NCBI GenBank assembly: GCA_016213265.1
Contig: JACRBA010000132.1
Location: forward strand, 42,714-106,713
Source: Burkholderiales bacterium
Lineage (GTDB): Bacteria; Pseudomonadota; Gammaproteobacteria; Burkholderiales; Burkholderiaceae_C
Length of the DNA stretch: 64,000 nt
Reading direction: 5' to 3'
Shown here piece by piece: positions 30,744 to 38,455 of the stretch (positions are counted from its first letter, which is position 1; every line of letters starts with the position of its first letter). Made by a program: the position numbers and the translations under genes. Under the pieces are notes generated by a model. The model was not told the origin of the DNA. It searched no databases and saw nothing but the letters and a program-made list of their open reading frames with translations.

Positions 30744-33700
30744 GCCGCTGCCTGGACATCGCCAACCGCATGAGCGCCGCCGACCGCGACGCGCTGCTCG
30801 ACCTGCTGGGCGACAACCCCACGCAAGAGGAGCAGATCGCCGCGGTGCGGACCATGATGGAGCGCATCGCGGGTGAGCGCGAGATGCTGGCCGAGCTGCT
30901 GCGCTCCCAGCATCCCGACGCCCTGGGCATCTTCGTCGAGAGCGTGTGGTTCAGTGCGCGCCCCGACAACGCCCGCGCGCAGCTCAACACCGTCATCGCC
31001 GCTCGCAACAAGACGCTCAAGCAGGCCAACCCTGCGTCGGTGCTGGAGGCCGACATCGAGCGCGCGGCGCGCGCCGTCGAAATCGTGATGGTGGAAATCC
31101 AGTCGGGCGGCAAGCTGCCGCTCATGGAGGTGCCCATCGGCCCGATGCCGCATGCCGTTCGCCTGGCGGGTGCGCCCATGCAGATGACCGCCATCGCCAC
31201 CTCGATCATCAAGAAGGTGTTGGTGGACAAGCACGACGCCGACTTCACCGGCGTCACCTCGCGCGAGTTCGTCGAGGCGCTGTACCGCCCGGCGCTGGTC
31301 ATCAAGGCGGCCAATGGCGACTTCGAGCTGATGAGTCAGCTGGTCAACCGCCAGGGCGTGCCCGTGATGTTCGCGCTCATGCCGGACGCCCAGCTGCCGG
31401 GCGGCGTCGCCAAGGCGGCGATGGTCAAGAGCGCCTATTCCCGCGACCAGCTCATGAAGCCGGGGGCGATGCAGCTCGCGCTCGCCTCGCGCCAGGTCAA
31501 GTACGCCGACATCGACGCGCTGCAGGCGCTGGAGGAAAAAAGCCCGACCGTCGCGCGTGCGTTCGGCCGGGCTCGTCCCGCCTCCGAGGTTGTTGCAGCA
31601 TCGTCCGGCGCGAAGGCCGGCAGCCATTTCCCTGCAAAAAGTGACTCGGCAGACTTCCGCGGTGAGGATCGCCCCGGCATCAACCTTGGAGCCCGGTTGG
31701 TTACGGGCGTGGGGTCAGATCGGCTTGGCCTCTCCACGGCATCACCCTTCGTCCGGGCTGCAGCCCAGGCGACGGGGCTCGGTACTGTGAAGGGCTACGG
31801 GGATCTTGTCAAGTTCCTGGCTGACAAGTACCAGGGGCCTGCCGACGACATGCCGCGGTTCAGCCGCCGCGCGCCCGACACGCCTGAGTTCCGCCGTTGG
31901 TTCGGCGACAGCAGGGTGGTGGACTCCAGTGGCGAGCCGAAGGTGATGTACCGCGGCACCGGCTACGACATCGAGGCGTTCCGGCGCGGTGTTGCCGGCG
32001 CCATCTTCCTCACCGATTCCCCGTCGTTCGCCAACGAGTTCTCCATGCGAGGCATGGGCACCGACGCAGCGCAGCACATCGAGGCAATGGACGTGGACGG
32101 CTTGGCGCCCAACGTCATGCCCGTGTACGTGCGCGCCGAAAACCCGTTCGACTACGAGAACACCTCCCATGTGTACCGGGTGGCAAACGCGGTAAACCGG
32201 GCGGGAGAGATGGATCGCGTGGCGCGCGTCGCGGTTGACTGGATCGAGGTTGCCAAGAAGGGCGGCTGGGGCGTTATCGAATCCGAGGCGTTCCAGCGCG
32301 CGATCCGCGCCGAGGGCTTTGACGGCTTCTACGTCCGCGAGGACGGCCGAAAGAACTTGGCCGTCTATGACCCCGAGCAGATCAAGAGCGCCATCGGAAA
32401 CCGCGGCACGTTCGACCCGGCCGACCCGCGGATCACGTACAGCCGCCGCGGCCAGCCCGGCGCGTTCCGGCTGCCCGAGTTCACCCGCCTGGACATGACC
32501 ATCGAGGCGATCCAGGATCGCTACAACCGCTGGCGCCAGGCCACCCAGGCAGTGCGCGAGCAGGGCGGCAACGTCAACGACATCAACGACTTCTACCTGG
32601 CGGAAGAACGGTATTGGAGCCGCGTGGGCTCGCGCGTGGACGACTTCAAGGCTGAGCTGGAGCAGTGGGTCAAGGAGATTGCCGACGACGGCCTGGACCT
32701 TGATTCGGTGGCGCTGTACGCCTACGCCAAGCACGCGCCTGAGCGCAACGCCTGGATCGCCATGAAGCGACCCGCCATGACCGATGGCGGCTCCGGCATG
32801 AGCAACCAAGACGCGGCCGACATCATCCACGATGCCCAGGTGTCCGGCCTGCAGCCGCTGCTGGAGAAGCACGTCGCGCGCCTGCACGAGTTCATCCAGG
32901 GCACGCGCGACTCGCTCTACCAGGATGGCCTGATCGACGACGACGAGTACCTGGCCTGGTCCTCGCTGTTCCAGCACTACGTCCCGCTGCGCGGCCTGGA
33001 GGGCAAGCCCGAGGCCAAGGGGACGGGGCAGGGCTTCAACATCCGCGGCGCCGAGGGCAAGGCCGCCAAGGGCCGCTACAGCCAGGCCCGGCAGATCATC
33101 GAGCAGGTGGTCCAGGACCGCGTGCGCGCCTACATGCGGGCCGGCAAGAATGAGGTGGGCCGAACCTTCTTGCAGTTCGTGCTCGACAACCCCAGCCCGA
33201 ACCTGTGGGAAGTCAACGCGGTGCAGCGCAAGCCGGTGTCCAAGCTGGACGCCAACGGCAACCGCATCATCGAGGAGGAGATGACCGTGGTGGACGACGA
33301 GCGCGTCGTCACGGTCAAGGATGCCGGCCAGGAAATCCACATCCTCGTGCACGACGAGCGGCTGCGCGCGCAGCTGCAGAACATGCACGTCGAGAACGTG
33401 GGCCGCGTGGTCGGCTCGCTGCTGTGGGTGAACCGCCAGCTGTCCAAGCTCTACACCGCGCTGTCGCCGGTGTTCCTTGTGCTCAACGCCTCGCGCGACC
33501 TGCAATCGGCCACGGTCGGGGTGATCGACGAGGTGGGGTTCATGGGCGTGCCGCGGCTGTACGCCAACCTGCCGCGCGCCATTCTCAGCTCCTACAAGGC
33601 CGAGTTCGGCGCCATCGACCCCGACTTCGAGCTGTACCGGCAGTCCGGCGGCAAGACCGGCTTCTTCGACTTCAAGACGCTGGACGCCCAGGCGCGCGAG

Positions 33701-34960
33701 CTGCAGGACATGCTCGACATGGCCGGCTCCAGCGCCATCGACCCGCGCAAGCTGTGGCATCGCGCCATGGCGGTGATCGAGGGCGCCAACGGAGGCGTCG
33801 AAAACGCCTTCCGCCTGGCTGCCTTCCAGACGGCGCTTCAGTCGGGCATGAGCACCGTGCAGGCCGCGCGCATGTCGAAGAACATCACGGTGAACTTCAA
33901 CCGCAAGGGCACCATGACGCCCGCGCTGTCGGCCTGGTTCCTGTTCTTCAACCCGGCGGTGCAGGGCACGGCGCGCGTGGCGCAGGCCCTGCGCAGCCCG
34001 AAGGTGCTGGCCACGCTCGGCATGGGCATGACGGGCATGTTCCTGCTGGCGCTGCGCAACGCCTCGATGGGCGACGACGACGACGGCGTGGCCTGGTGGG
34101 ACAAGATTCCCGACGAGGTGAAGGAGCGCAACCTGGTCATCGTGCTGCCGCCTGGCGCGTCCGGTGGCGAGAGCATTCCGGCCAGCAAGGTGGGGCGCTA
34201 CATCAAGGTGCCGATGCCCTACGGCTACAACTTCTTCGCCGTCGTGGCCAACCAGATGGCCGACGTGTGGCGCCACAGCCAAGACCCGCGCCGCGGCCGC
34301 GACGCGACCAAGGGAATGCTCAAGGCGGCCCAGGCTTTCATGGGCGCGTGGGTTCCGGCCACCGAGGTGGGCCGCTCCTTCGAGACGCCAGAGGCCGCTG
34401 CCCTGGCCTTCGTGCCCGATGCGCTGAACCCGCTGGTGCAGAACGCGCTGAACCTCAACACCTTCGGCCGCAAGATGCGGCCCGACGATGCGCGCAGCGA
34501 GGCCCTGCCGGACAGCCAGCAGTTCTTCATCGGGCAGCACGGCACGCTGTACCAGCAGCTCGCCTCCGAGCTGAACGCGGCCACTGGCGGCGACGAGGTG
34601 ACGCCCGGCCTGATCGACGTGTCGCCGGCCAGCATCGAGAACGTGGTGCGCGGCTATGGCGGAGGCCCGGCCAGCTTCGCCATGGACCTGCTCAACGTGG
34701 TGTACGTGCGCCACTCCGTCGAGCGGCCCGCCGCGGACTGGAGCAAGGCCCCGTTCGCCAAGCAGCTCACCGGCGTGATCGACGACGAAACCGACCGCCT
34801 GGTCGGCTACGAGCGTCTGATGGATGCCGAGGAGAAGGACGCCCGCCTGGACGCCGCCTCAAAGATGGGGGGCGACAAGGTGCGTGCACTGCTGGAGCGG
34901 GAAGGGCGCACGGCAAGCTTGGGCGATCAGGCGCTGGCGGTGCGTCAGCAGCTGGCGTAG
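30740..34960 (+). CDS. Giant polyvalent protein with ADP-ribosyltransferase and LPD38-like domains, 1406 aa
   Basis: Second giant, probably injected. Residues ~378-564 are an ART-PolyVal domain: FRRWFGDSRVVDSSGEPKVM, then YRGTG, GAIFLTDSP, VMPVYVRAENPFDYEN, GFDGFYVRED and the diagnostic DPEQIKSAIGNRGTFDPADP. The common YHGT is YRGT here. The domain is bounded by PRFSRR and ITYSRR. The second half (from ~700) resembles the large polyvalent protein domain LPD38, with ARMSKNITVNFNRKGTM and a membrane-like MGMTGMFLLALRN. The TAG at 34958-34960 interrupts a frame that continues for 53 codons. Confidence 0.85.
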   Translation: MSRCLDIANRMSAADRDALLDLLGDNPTQEEQIAAVRTMMERIAGEREMLAELLRSQHPDALGIFVESVWFSARPDNARAQLNTVIAARNKTLKQANPASVLEADIERAARAVEIVMVEIQSGGKLPLMEVPIGPMPHAVRLAGAPMQMTAIATSIIKKVLVDKHDADFTGVTSREFVEALYRPALVIKAANGDFELMSQLVNRQGVPVMFALMPDAQLPGGVAKAAMVKSAYSRDQLMKPGAMQLALASRQVKYADIDALQALEEKSPTVARAFGRARPASEVVAASSGAKAGSHFPAKSDSADFRGEDRPGINLGARLVTGVGSDRLGLSTASPFVRAAAQATGLGTVKGYGDLVKFLADKYQGPADDMPRFSRRAPDTPEFRRWFGDSRVVDSSGEPKVMYRGTGYDIEAFRRGVAGAIFLTDSPSFANEFSMRGMGTDAAQHIEAMDVDGLAPNVMPVYVRAENPFDYENTSHVYRVANAVNRAGEMDRVARVAVDWIEVAKKGGWGVIESEAFQRAIRAEGFDGFYVREDGRKNLAVYDPEQIKSAIGNRGTFDPADPRITYSRRGQPGAFRLPEFTRLDMTIEAIQDRYNRWRQATQAVREQGGNVNDINDFYLAEERYWSRVGSRVDDFKAELEQWVKEIADDGLDLDSVALYAYAKHAPERNAWIAMKRPAMTDGGSGMSNQDAADIIHDAQVSGLQPLLEKHVARLHEFIQGTRDSLYQDGLIDDDEYLAWSSLFQHYVPLRGLEGKPEAKGTGQGFNIRGAEGKAAKGRYSQARQIIEQVVQDRVRAYMRAGKNEVGRTFLQFVLDNPSPNLWEVNAVQRKPVSKLDANGNRIIEEEMTVVDDERVVTVKDAGQEIHILVHDERLRAQLQNMHVENVGRVVGSLLWVNRQLSKLYTALSPVFLVLNASRDLQSATVGVIDEVGFMGVPRLYANLPRAILSSYKAEFGAIDPDFELYRQSGGKTGFFDFKTLDAQARELQDMLDMAGSSAIDPRKLWHRAMAVIEGANGGVENAFRLAAFQTALQSGMSTVQAARMSKNITVNFNRKGTMTPALSAWFLFFNPAVQGTARVAQALRSPKVLATLGMGMTGMFLLALRNASMGDDDDGVAWWDKIPDEVKERNLVIVLPPGASGGESIPASKVGRYIKVPMPYGYNFFAVVANQMADVWRHSQDPRRGRDATKGMLKAAQAFMGAWVPATEVGRSFETPEAAALAFVPDALNPLVQNALNLNTFGRKMRPDDARSEALPDSQQFFIGQHGTLYQQLASELNAATGGDEVTPGLIDVSPASIENVVRGYGGGPASFAMDLLNVVYVRHSVERPAADWSKAPFAKQLTGVIDDETDRLVGYERLMDAEEKDARLDAASKMGGDKVRALLEREGRTASLGDQALAVRQQLA

Positions 34961-35122
34961 CTGCGCAAGGCGGAGCTGGCCTACCTGGCTGACGACACGC
35001 TCACCGACGCGCAGAAGTTCGTGCAGCTGCAGCGGTTGAACGCGCTGCGCCGCAAGGCGCTTCACGCCTTCACCCGCGCCTACGACGCCGCCATCGTTGC
35101 CAGCCAGCCGCCGGAGCAGTGA
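34961..35122 (+). other. In-frame continuation after the amber stop, 53 codons
   Basis: Directly after TAG the same frame stays open to TGA at 35120-35122. It reads LRKAELAYLADDTLTDAQKF then VQLQRLNALRRKALHAFTRA, a charged helix pair with G/C-rich third positions like the upstream gene, and it looks like the natural end of an LPD38-type protein. Either a nonsense mutation truncates the protein or TAG (followed by C, a leaky context) is read through. Confidence 0.6.
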
Positions 35123-35294
35123 CGACGGCCACCGCCACCGCGGTGCCCAGCACCACGGTGAGCGGGATCGTCAGCATGCCGCCCAGCTGCATCACGTCGT
35201 CGCTGCCGGCGACGAAGGCCACGGCCACCACGACCATCCCCATCACGGCCAGGCCGAGTGCGGCCAGCCACGCCCATAGCGCCCACGCTTTCAT
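35070..35294 (-). CDS. Antisense two-helix membrane protein, 74 aa
   Basis: Only minus-strand gene in the late block. ATG 35294 to TGA 35070. Two membrane segments: WALWAWLAALGLAVMGMVVV and IPLTVVLGTAVAVAVVTAPA, then a basic cytoplasmic end (RWRRRRRG). Third codon positions are almost all G/C. TACACT 7 bp upstream of the ATG could be a -10 box. Its 3' end overlaps the amber-stop extension in antisense. It has the look of a moron gene, possibly for superinfection exclusion; that role is inference. Confidence 0.6.
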   Translation of the reverse strand: MKAWALWAWLAALGLAVMGMVVVAVAFVAGSDDVMQLGGMLTIPLTVVLGTAVAVAVVTAPAAGWQRWRRRRRG

Positions 35295-35323
35295 GGCCGC
35301 AGTGTAGCCGCGCCGCACGCGGA

Positions 35324-35338
35324 GGTATGCCGCTGTTG
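35324..35338 (+). promoter_or_regulatory. Late-region element, copy B
   Basis: GGTATGCCGCTGTTG 86 bp ahead of the scaffold gene. Further downstream it also shares ACCA-x-x-x-GGA-x-AGACTGC with copy C at 44427, giving a ~42-bp element common to both gaps. A small stem GCACG/CGTGC follows at about 35363-35379. Confidence 0.45.
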
Positions 35339-35423
35339 CGACGGTCAACCAGATGGAGAGACTGCACGCACAAATCGTGCGACTGCCTCTGGCCCATGTC
35401 GGGCCACGCCGTCTGGAGTGGAC

Positions 35424-36323
35424 ATGAACGTCGAGCAGACCCAGGACGACCAGGACTTCGAGAGCTTCTTCAACGAGCGCGTTGCCGCCAAGCAAGAAGC
35501 TGCCACCACGCCGCCGGCGCCCAGCGCGCCCGCTGCTGACGCGGAGCCGAAGCCCGAGTCGGAGAAGGACCAGCCCCCGAAGGAGGCACCCAAGGACGAG
35601 GCCAAGCCCGACCTGGAGCGCCAGCTGGCGGAGGCCCTGCACCGCGAACGTTCGAGCGCGAACCGCGTGAGCCACTTCATGCGCGAGAACAACCAGCTAC
35701 GCACCAAGGTGCAGGCGCTGGAGCAGGAAGTGGAGCAGCTCAAGGCCAAGGCCGCCCCCGCCTCCTCTGGTGCCGCACAGGACGTGCTGGCGGAAGCCCC
35801 CGAACTGGAAGCCGCCGTTCGTGCGCGGGTGGAGGCGGCCATTGCGCCGCTTCAGGCCGCACTCGATGCCGCGAACGCGCGACTGGCCGAGGTTGACGGC
35901 CACCAGCCTGCCGCTGCCCAAGCGCAGCCGCAAGGCGGTGACGTTGCATTCGAGGTCGCCAAGACCCACCAGCTGCTCGACGCCGCGTTCCCGACGTGGC
36001 GTTCGGACACGCAGAGCGCCGACTTCGCGCGCTGGCTCAACGGCCAGCCCGCCAGCGTGCAGCGTGCATACGAGGACGCGGTTGGGTTCGATGACTGCGC
36101 GACCGTGATGCGCCTCTATTACGCCGCCAAGGGCGCCCCGAAACAGCAGCCCGCGCAGACCCCTGCGCAACCCGCAGCGCAGCAGCCCTCGTCGCAAGAC
36201 CGGCTGCGCCAGGCCGCCGGCATCGCGCCGCGCGCCGGTTCGATCCCGAACCCCGACGCCAAGAAGGACGACTTCGAGGGCTCGTTCGCGGAGTTCGCCT
36301 CGATGCGCAAGACGCAACGCTGA
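35424..36323 (+). CDS. Scaffolding protein
   Basis: 299 aa from ATG 35424 (GGAG 5 nt upstream). It is acidic and disordered at first (DDQDFESFFNERV, then a Pro/Glu/Lys tract), with a coiled coil at residues ~70-110 (RENNQLRTKVQALEQEVEQL), a middle helical region and a C-terminal FEGSFAEFASMRKTQ. Composition and position just before the capsid gene are those of podovirus scaffolds that template prohead assembly and leave. Confidence 0.85.
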   Translation: MNVEQTQDDQDFESFFNERVAAKQEAATTPPAPSAPAADAEPKPESEKDQPPKEAPKDEAKPDLERQLAEALHRERSSANRVSHFMRENNQLRTKVQALEQEVEQLKAKAAPASSGAAQDVLAEAPELEAAVRARVEAAIAPLQAALDAANARLAEVDGHQPAAAQAQPQGGDVAFEVAKTHQLLDAAFPTWRSDTQSADFARWLNGQPASVQRAYEDAVGFDDCATVMRLYYAAKGAPKQQPAQTPAQPAAQQPSSQDRLRQAAGIAPRAGSIPNPDAKKDDFEGSFAEFASMRKTQR

Positions 36324-36337
36324 TTCTGAGGTAGATC

Positions 36338-37330
36338 ATGCCCAACACCTACGGTGACATCACCCCCCGCACCGCGGCCTACGCCGCGGCCACCATGCTG
36401 GAGCGCGCCCTGCCGTTCCTGTGCATGGCCAAGTTCGGCCAGCAACAGCCGATCCCCAAGAACAAGTCGCTGGCGGTCAAGTTCCGCCGCTACAACGGCT
36501 TCACGCCCAGCACCACGGCGCTGACCGAAGGCGTGACGCCCGCGGCCGACAACATCAGCTCGACCGACGTGACGGCCACGCTGGCGCAGTACGGTCGTCG
36601 CACGCAGATCACCGACGTGATCGCCGACACCCACGAAGACCCCGTGCTCAACGAGTACGCGGAAATCATGGGCGAGCTGGCCGGCCAGACGCAGGAGCTG
36701 GTCGTGTTCAACGCCATCCGCGGCGGCACGAACGTGATCTATTCCGGCGGCACCTCGCGCGCCACCGTGAACTCGGCCATCACCACGACCGCGCTGAACC
36801 GCGCGATCCGCCAGCTCAAGCGTCAGAACGCCAAGGCGCAGACCCGCATGCTCGCGGCGTCGGACAAGGTGGACACCAAGCCGATCCGGCCGTCGTTCAT
36901 CGCGTTCTGCCACCCCGACCTGCAGATGGACCTGGAGGCGCTGGCCGGCTTCATCCCGGTGGCGAACTACGGCACGCAGCAGCCGCTGGGCGACAACGAG
37001 CTGGGCTCCTACAAGGAGCTGCGGTTCATGTCCTCGACGCTGTACGCGCCGTGGCTGCAGGCCGGCGCCAGCGGCTCGACCCTGCTGACCAACGGCGCCA
37101 GCGGCACCGGCAACGCCGACGTGTACCCCATCATCATCGTGGGCCGCGACAGCTACGCCACCGTGTCCCTGGCCGGCGCGCAGGCGGTCACCCCCATCGT
37201 GGTGAACCCGAAGCCCAGCGACAGCGACCCGCTGGCGCAGCGCGGCCACGTCGGCTTCAAGATGTATTCCACCGCCGTCATCCTGAATGACGCCTGGATG
37301 GTGCGCATCGAAACCGGCGTCAACGCCTAA
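36338..37330 (+). CDS. Major capsid protein, N4-gp56 family
   Basis: 330 aa. Matches the N4-gp56 capsid family: YAAATMLERALPFLCMAKFG, then PIPKNKSLAVKFRRYN, LTEGVTPAADNISSTDVTAT and TQITDVIADTHEDPVLNEY in order, and a closing KMYSTAVILNDAWMVRIE. Forms the HK97-fold icosahedral shell. A gap of 14 bp follows the scaffold gene. Probably the most abundant virion protein. Confidence 0.95.
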   Translation: MPNTYGDITPRTAAYAAATMLERALPFLCMAKFGQQQPIPKNKSLAVKFRRYNGFTPSTTALTEGVTPAADNISSTDVTATLAQYGRRTQITDVIADTHEDPVLNEYAEIMGELAGQTQELVVFNAIRGGTNVIYSGGTSRATVNSAITTTALNRAIRQLKRQNAKAQTRMLAASDKVDTKPIRPSFIAFCHPDLQMDLEALAGFIPVANYGTQQPLGDNELGSYKELRFMSSTLYAPWLQAGASGSTLLTNGASGTGNADVYPIIIVGRDSYATVSLAGAQAVTPIVVNPKPSDSDPLAQRGHVGFKMYSTAVILNDAWMVRIETGVNA

Positions 37331-37347
37331 CCGGGAGGGCACCCCAC

Positions 37348-37373
37348 AGCGGGGGCCTTCACCGGCTCCCGCT
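37348..37373 (+). other. Hairpin after the capsid gene
   Basis: AGCGGGGGCC (37348-37357) pairs, with one bulged position each side, with GGCTCCCGCT (37364-37373) around a 6-nt loop. Only TTC follows, so it may be a weak terminator or an mRNA-stabilising stem behind the highly expressed capsid gene. Confidence 0.45.
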
Positions 37374-37401
37374 TCATGGCACACCACTCATGGAGCGCAA
37401 C

Positions 37402-37752
37402 ATGGCGACCAAGACCCCCACGAAGGCCGACGAGCACGAGCTGTCCGACGAGGACCGAAAGAAGCTGCAGGAGCACATGCAGTTCCTGTCGAACCGCTAC
37501 GTCATCAACATCACGCTGGCCAAGGACAACGAGCCGGCCAAGATTTTCGTCGGTGACGGCACGACCGACTGGCACATCCAGCGCGGCGTCGATGTCGAGG
37601 TGCCGGGCACGGTGCTGCACGCGCTGGACAACGCCGTGGTCGGCGTCACCGAGGAAGACCCGAACGACCCGACCAAGAGCGTCACCGTGATGCGCCACCG
37701 ATTCCCGTACACGGTCAAGCGCGTGATCGAGCGCAAGGCGCCGGCGTTCTGA
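37402..37752 (+). CDS. Small head protein, 116 aa
   Basis: ATG 37402 (GGAG 7 nt upstream) is preferred to 37390. A charged N-terminal helix is followed by a beta-rich domain (FVGDGTTDWHIQRGVDVEVP). A small gene after the N4-gp56 capsid often encodes a decoration or head-completion protein; that is inference from position. Confidence 0.7.
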   Translation: MATKTPTKADEHELSDEDRKKLQEHMQFLSNRYVINITLAKDNEPAKIFVGDGTTDWHIQRGVDVEVPGTVLHALDNAVVGVTEEDPNDPTKSVTVMRHRFPYTVKRVIERKAPAF

Positions 37753-37753
37753 C

Positions 37754-38455
37754 ATGGCCGGCGAGCTGACCCTTCTGCAGCTGGTCAACCGCGTGCGCCG
37801 CGAGGCGGGCGTGCCCGGCGCCGCGCTGGCCTCCGTCTCTCAGGCGGTGGGTGACAGCGCGCGCATCGTGGGCTGGGTGGCCGACTGCTGGAAGGACGTG
37901 CAGCTCCTGCCGTACAACTGGCGCTGGATGCGTGGGGCGGCCAGCGGCCAGTTCCCGGCCGGCGTGTCAGCGCGGAGCCTGGACGAGCTGCTCGGAACGC
38001 CCGGCAATCGGTTCTCACGGTGGCTCGCTCCCTCGCGCCACTATGCGCCGGTGGCGACCGACCCGGCCTCCGGCTCGTCCTGGCGCCAGAGCTGGCTGCC
38101 GTTCGAGCTTTTCCGCGACCGCTTCGTCGCGGTGTCGAGCCAGGCCGGCCCGCCGCAGTTCTGGACGAGCGGCCTGGATGGGCGCCTGCTCATCGGCCCC
38201 ACGCCAGACAAGGCGTACACGGTGGCGGCCGACTACTTCATGTCGCCGCAGGAGCTGGCCGGCGACGGCGACTCCCCGGACATGCCTGGCGAGTTCCACA
38301 GCATGCTCGTGTGGCGCGCGCTCGCCGAGTACGGGGCCTACGACGCCGCGCCGGAGGTCATCTCGCGCGCCGCCGACCGGGCCGAAACCATGCTCACCGC
38401 GCTCATCACCGCGCAGGGCGAGCAGATCACCTTCGACTTCGACCCCTTGGCCTGA
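37754..38455 (+). CDS. Head-to-tail adaptor protein
   Basis: 233 aa. Resembles the phage adaptor family (P22 gp4/SU10-like): LTLLQLVNRVRREAGV at the start, then WVADCWKDVQLLPYNWRWMR, and later LIGPTPDKAYTVAADYFMSP with EFHSMLVWRALAEYG. Binds beneath the portal ring and connects the tail nozzle. Overlaps the next gene (TGATG). Confidence 0.88.
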   Translation: MAGELTLLQLVNRVRREAGVPGAALASVSQAVGDSARIVGWVADCWKDVQLLPYNWRWMRGAASGQFPAGVSARSLDELLGTPGNRFSRWLAPSRHYAPVATDPASGSSWRQSWLPFELFRDRFVAVSSQAGPPQFWTSGLDGRLLIGPTPDKAYTVAADYFMSPQELAGDGDSPDMPGEFHSMLVWRALAEYGAYDAAPEVISRAADRAETMLTALITAQGEQITFDFDPLA

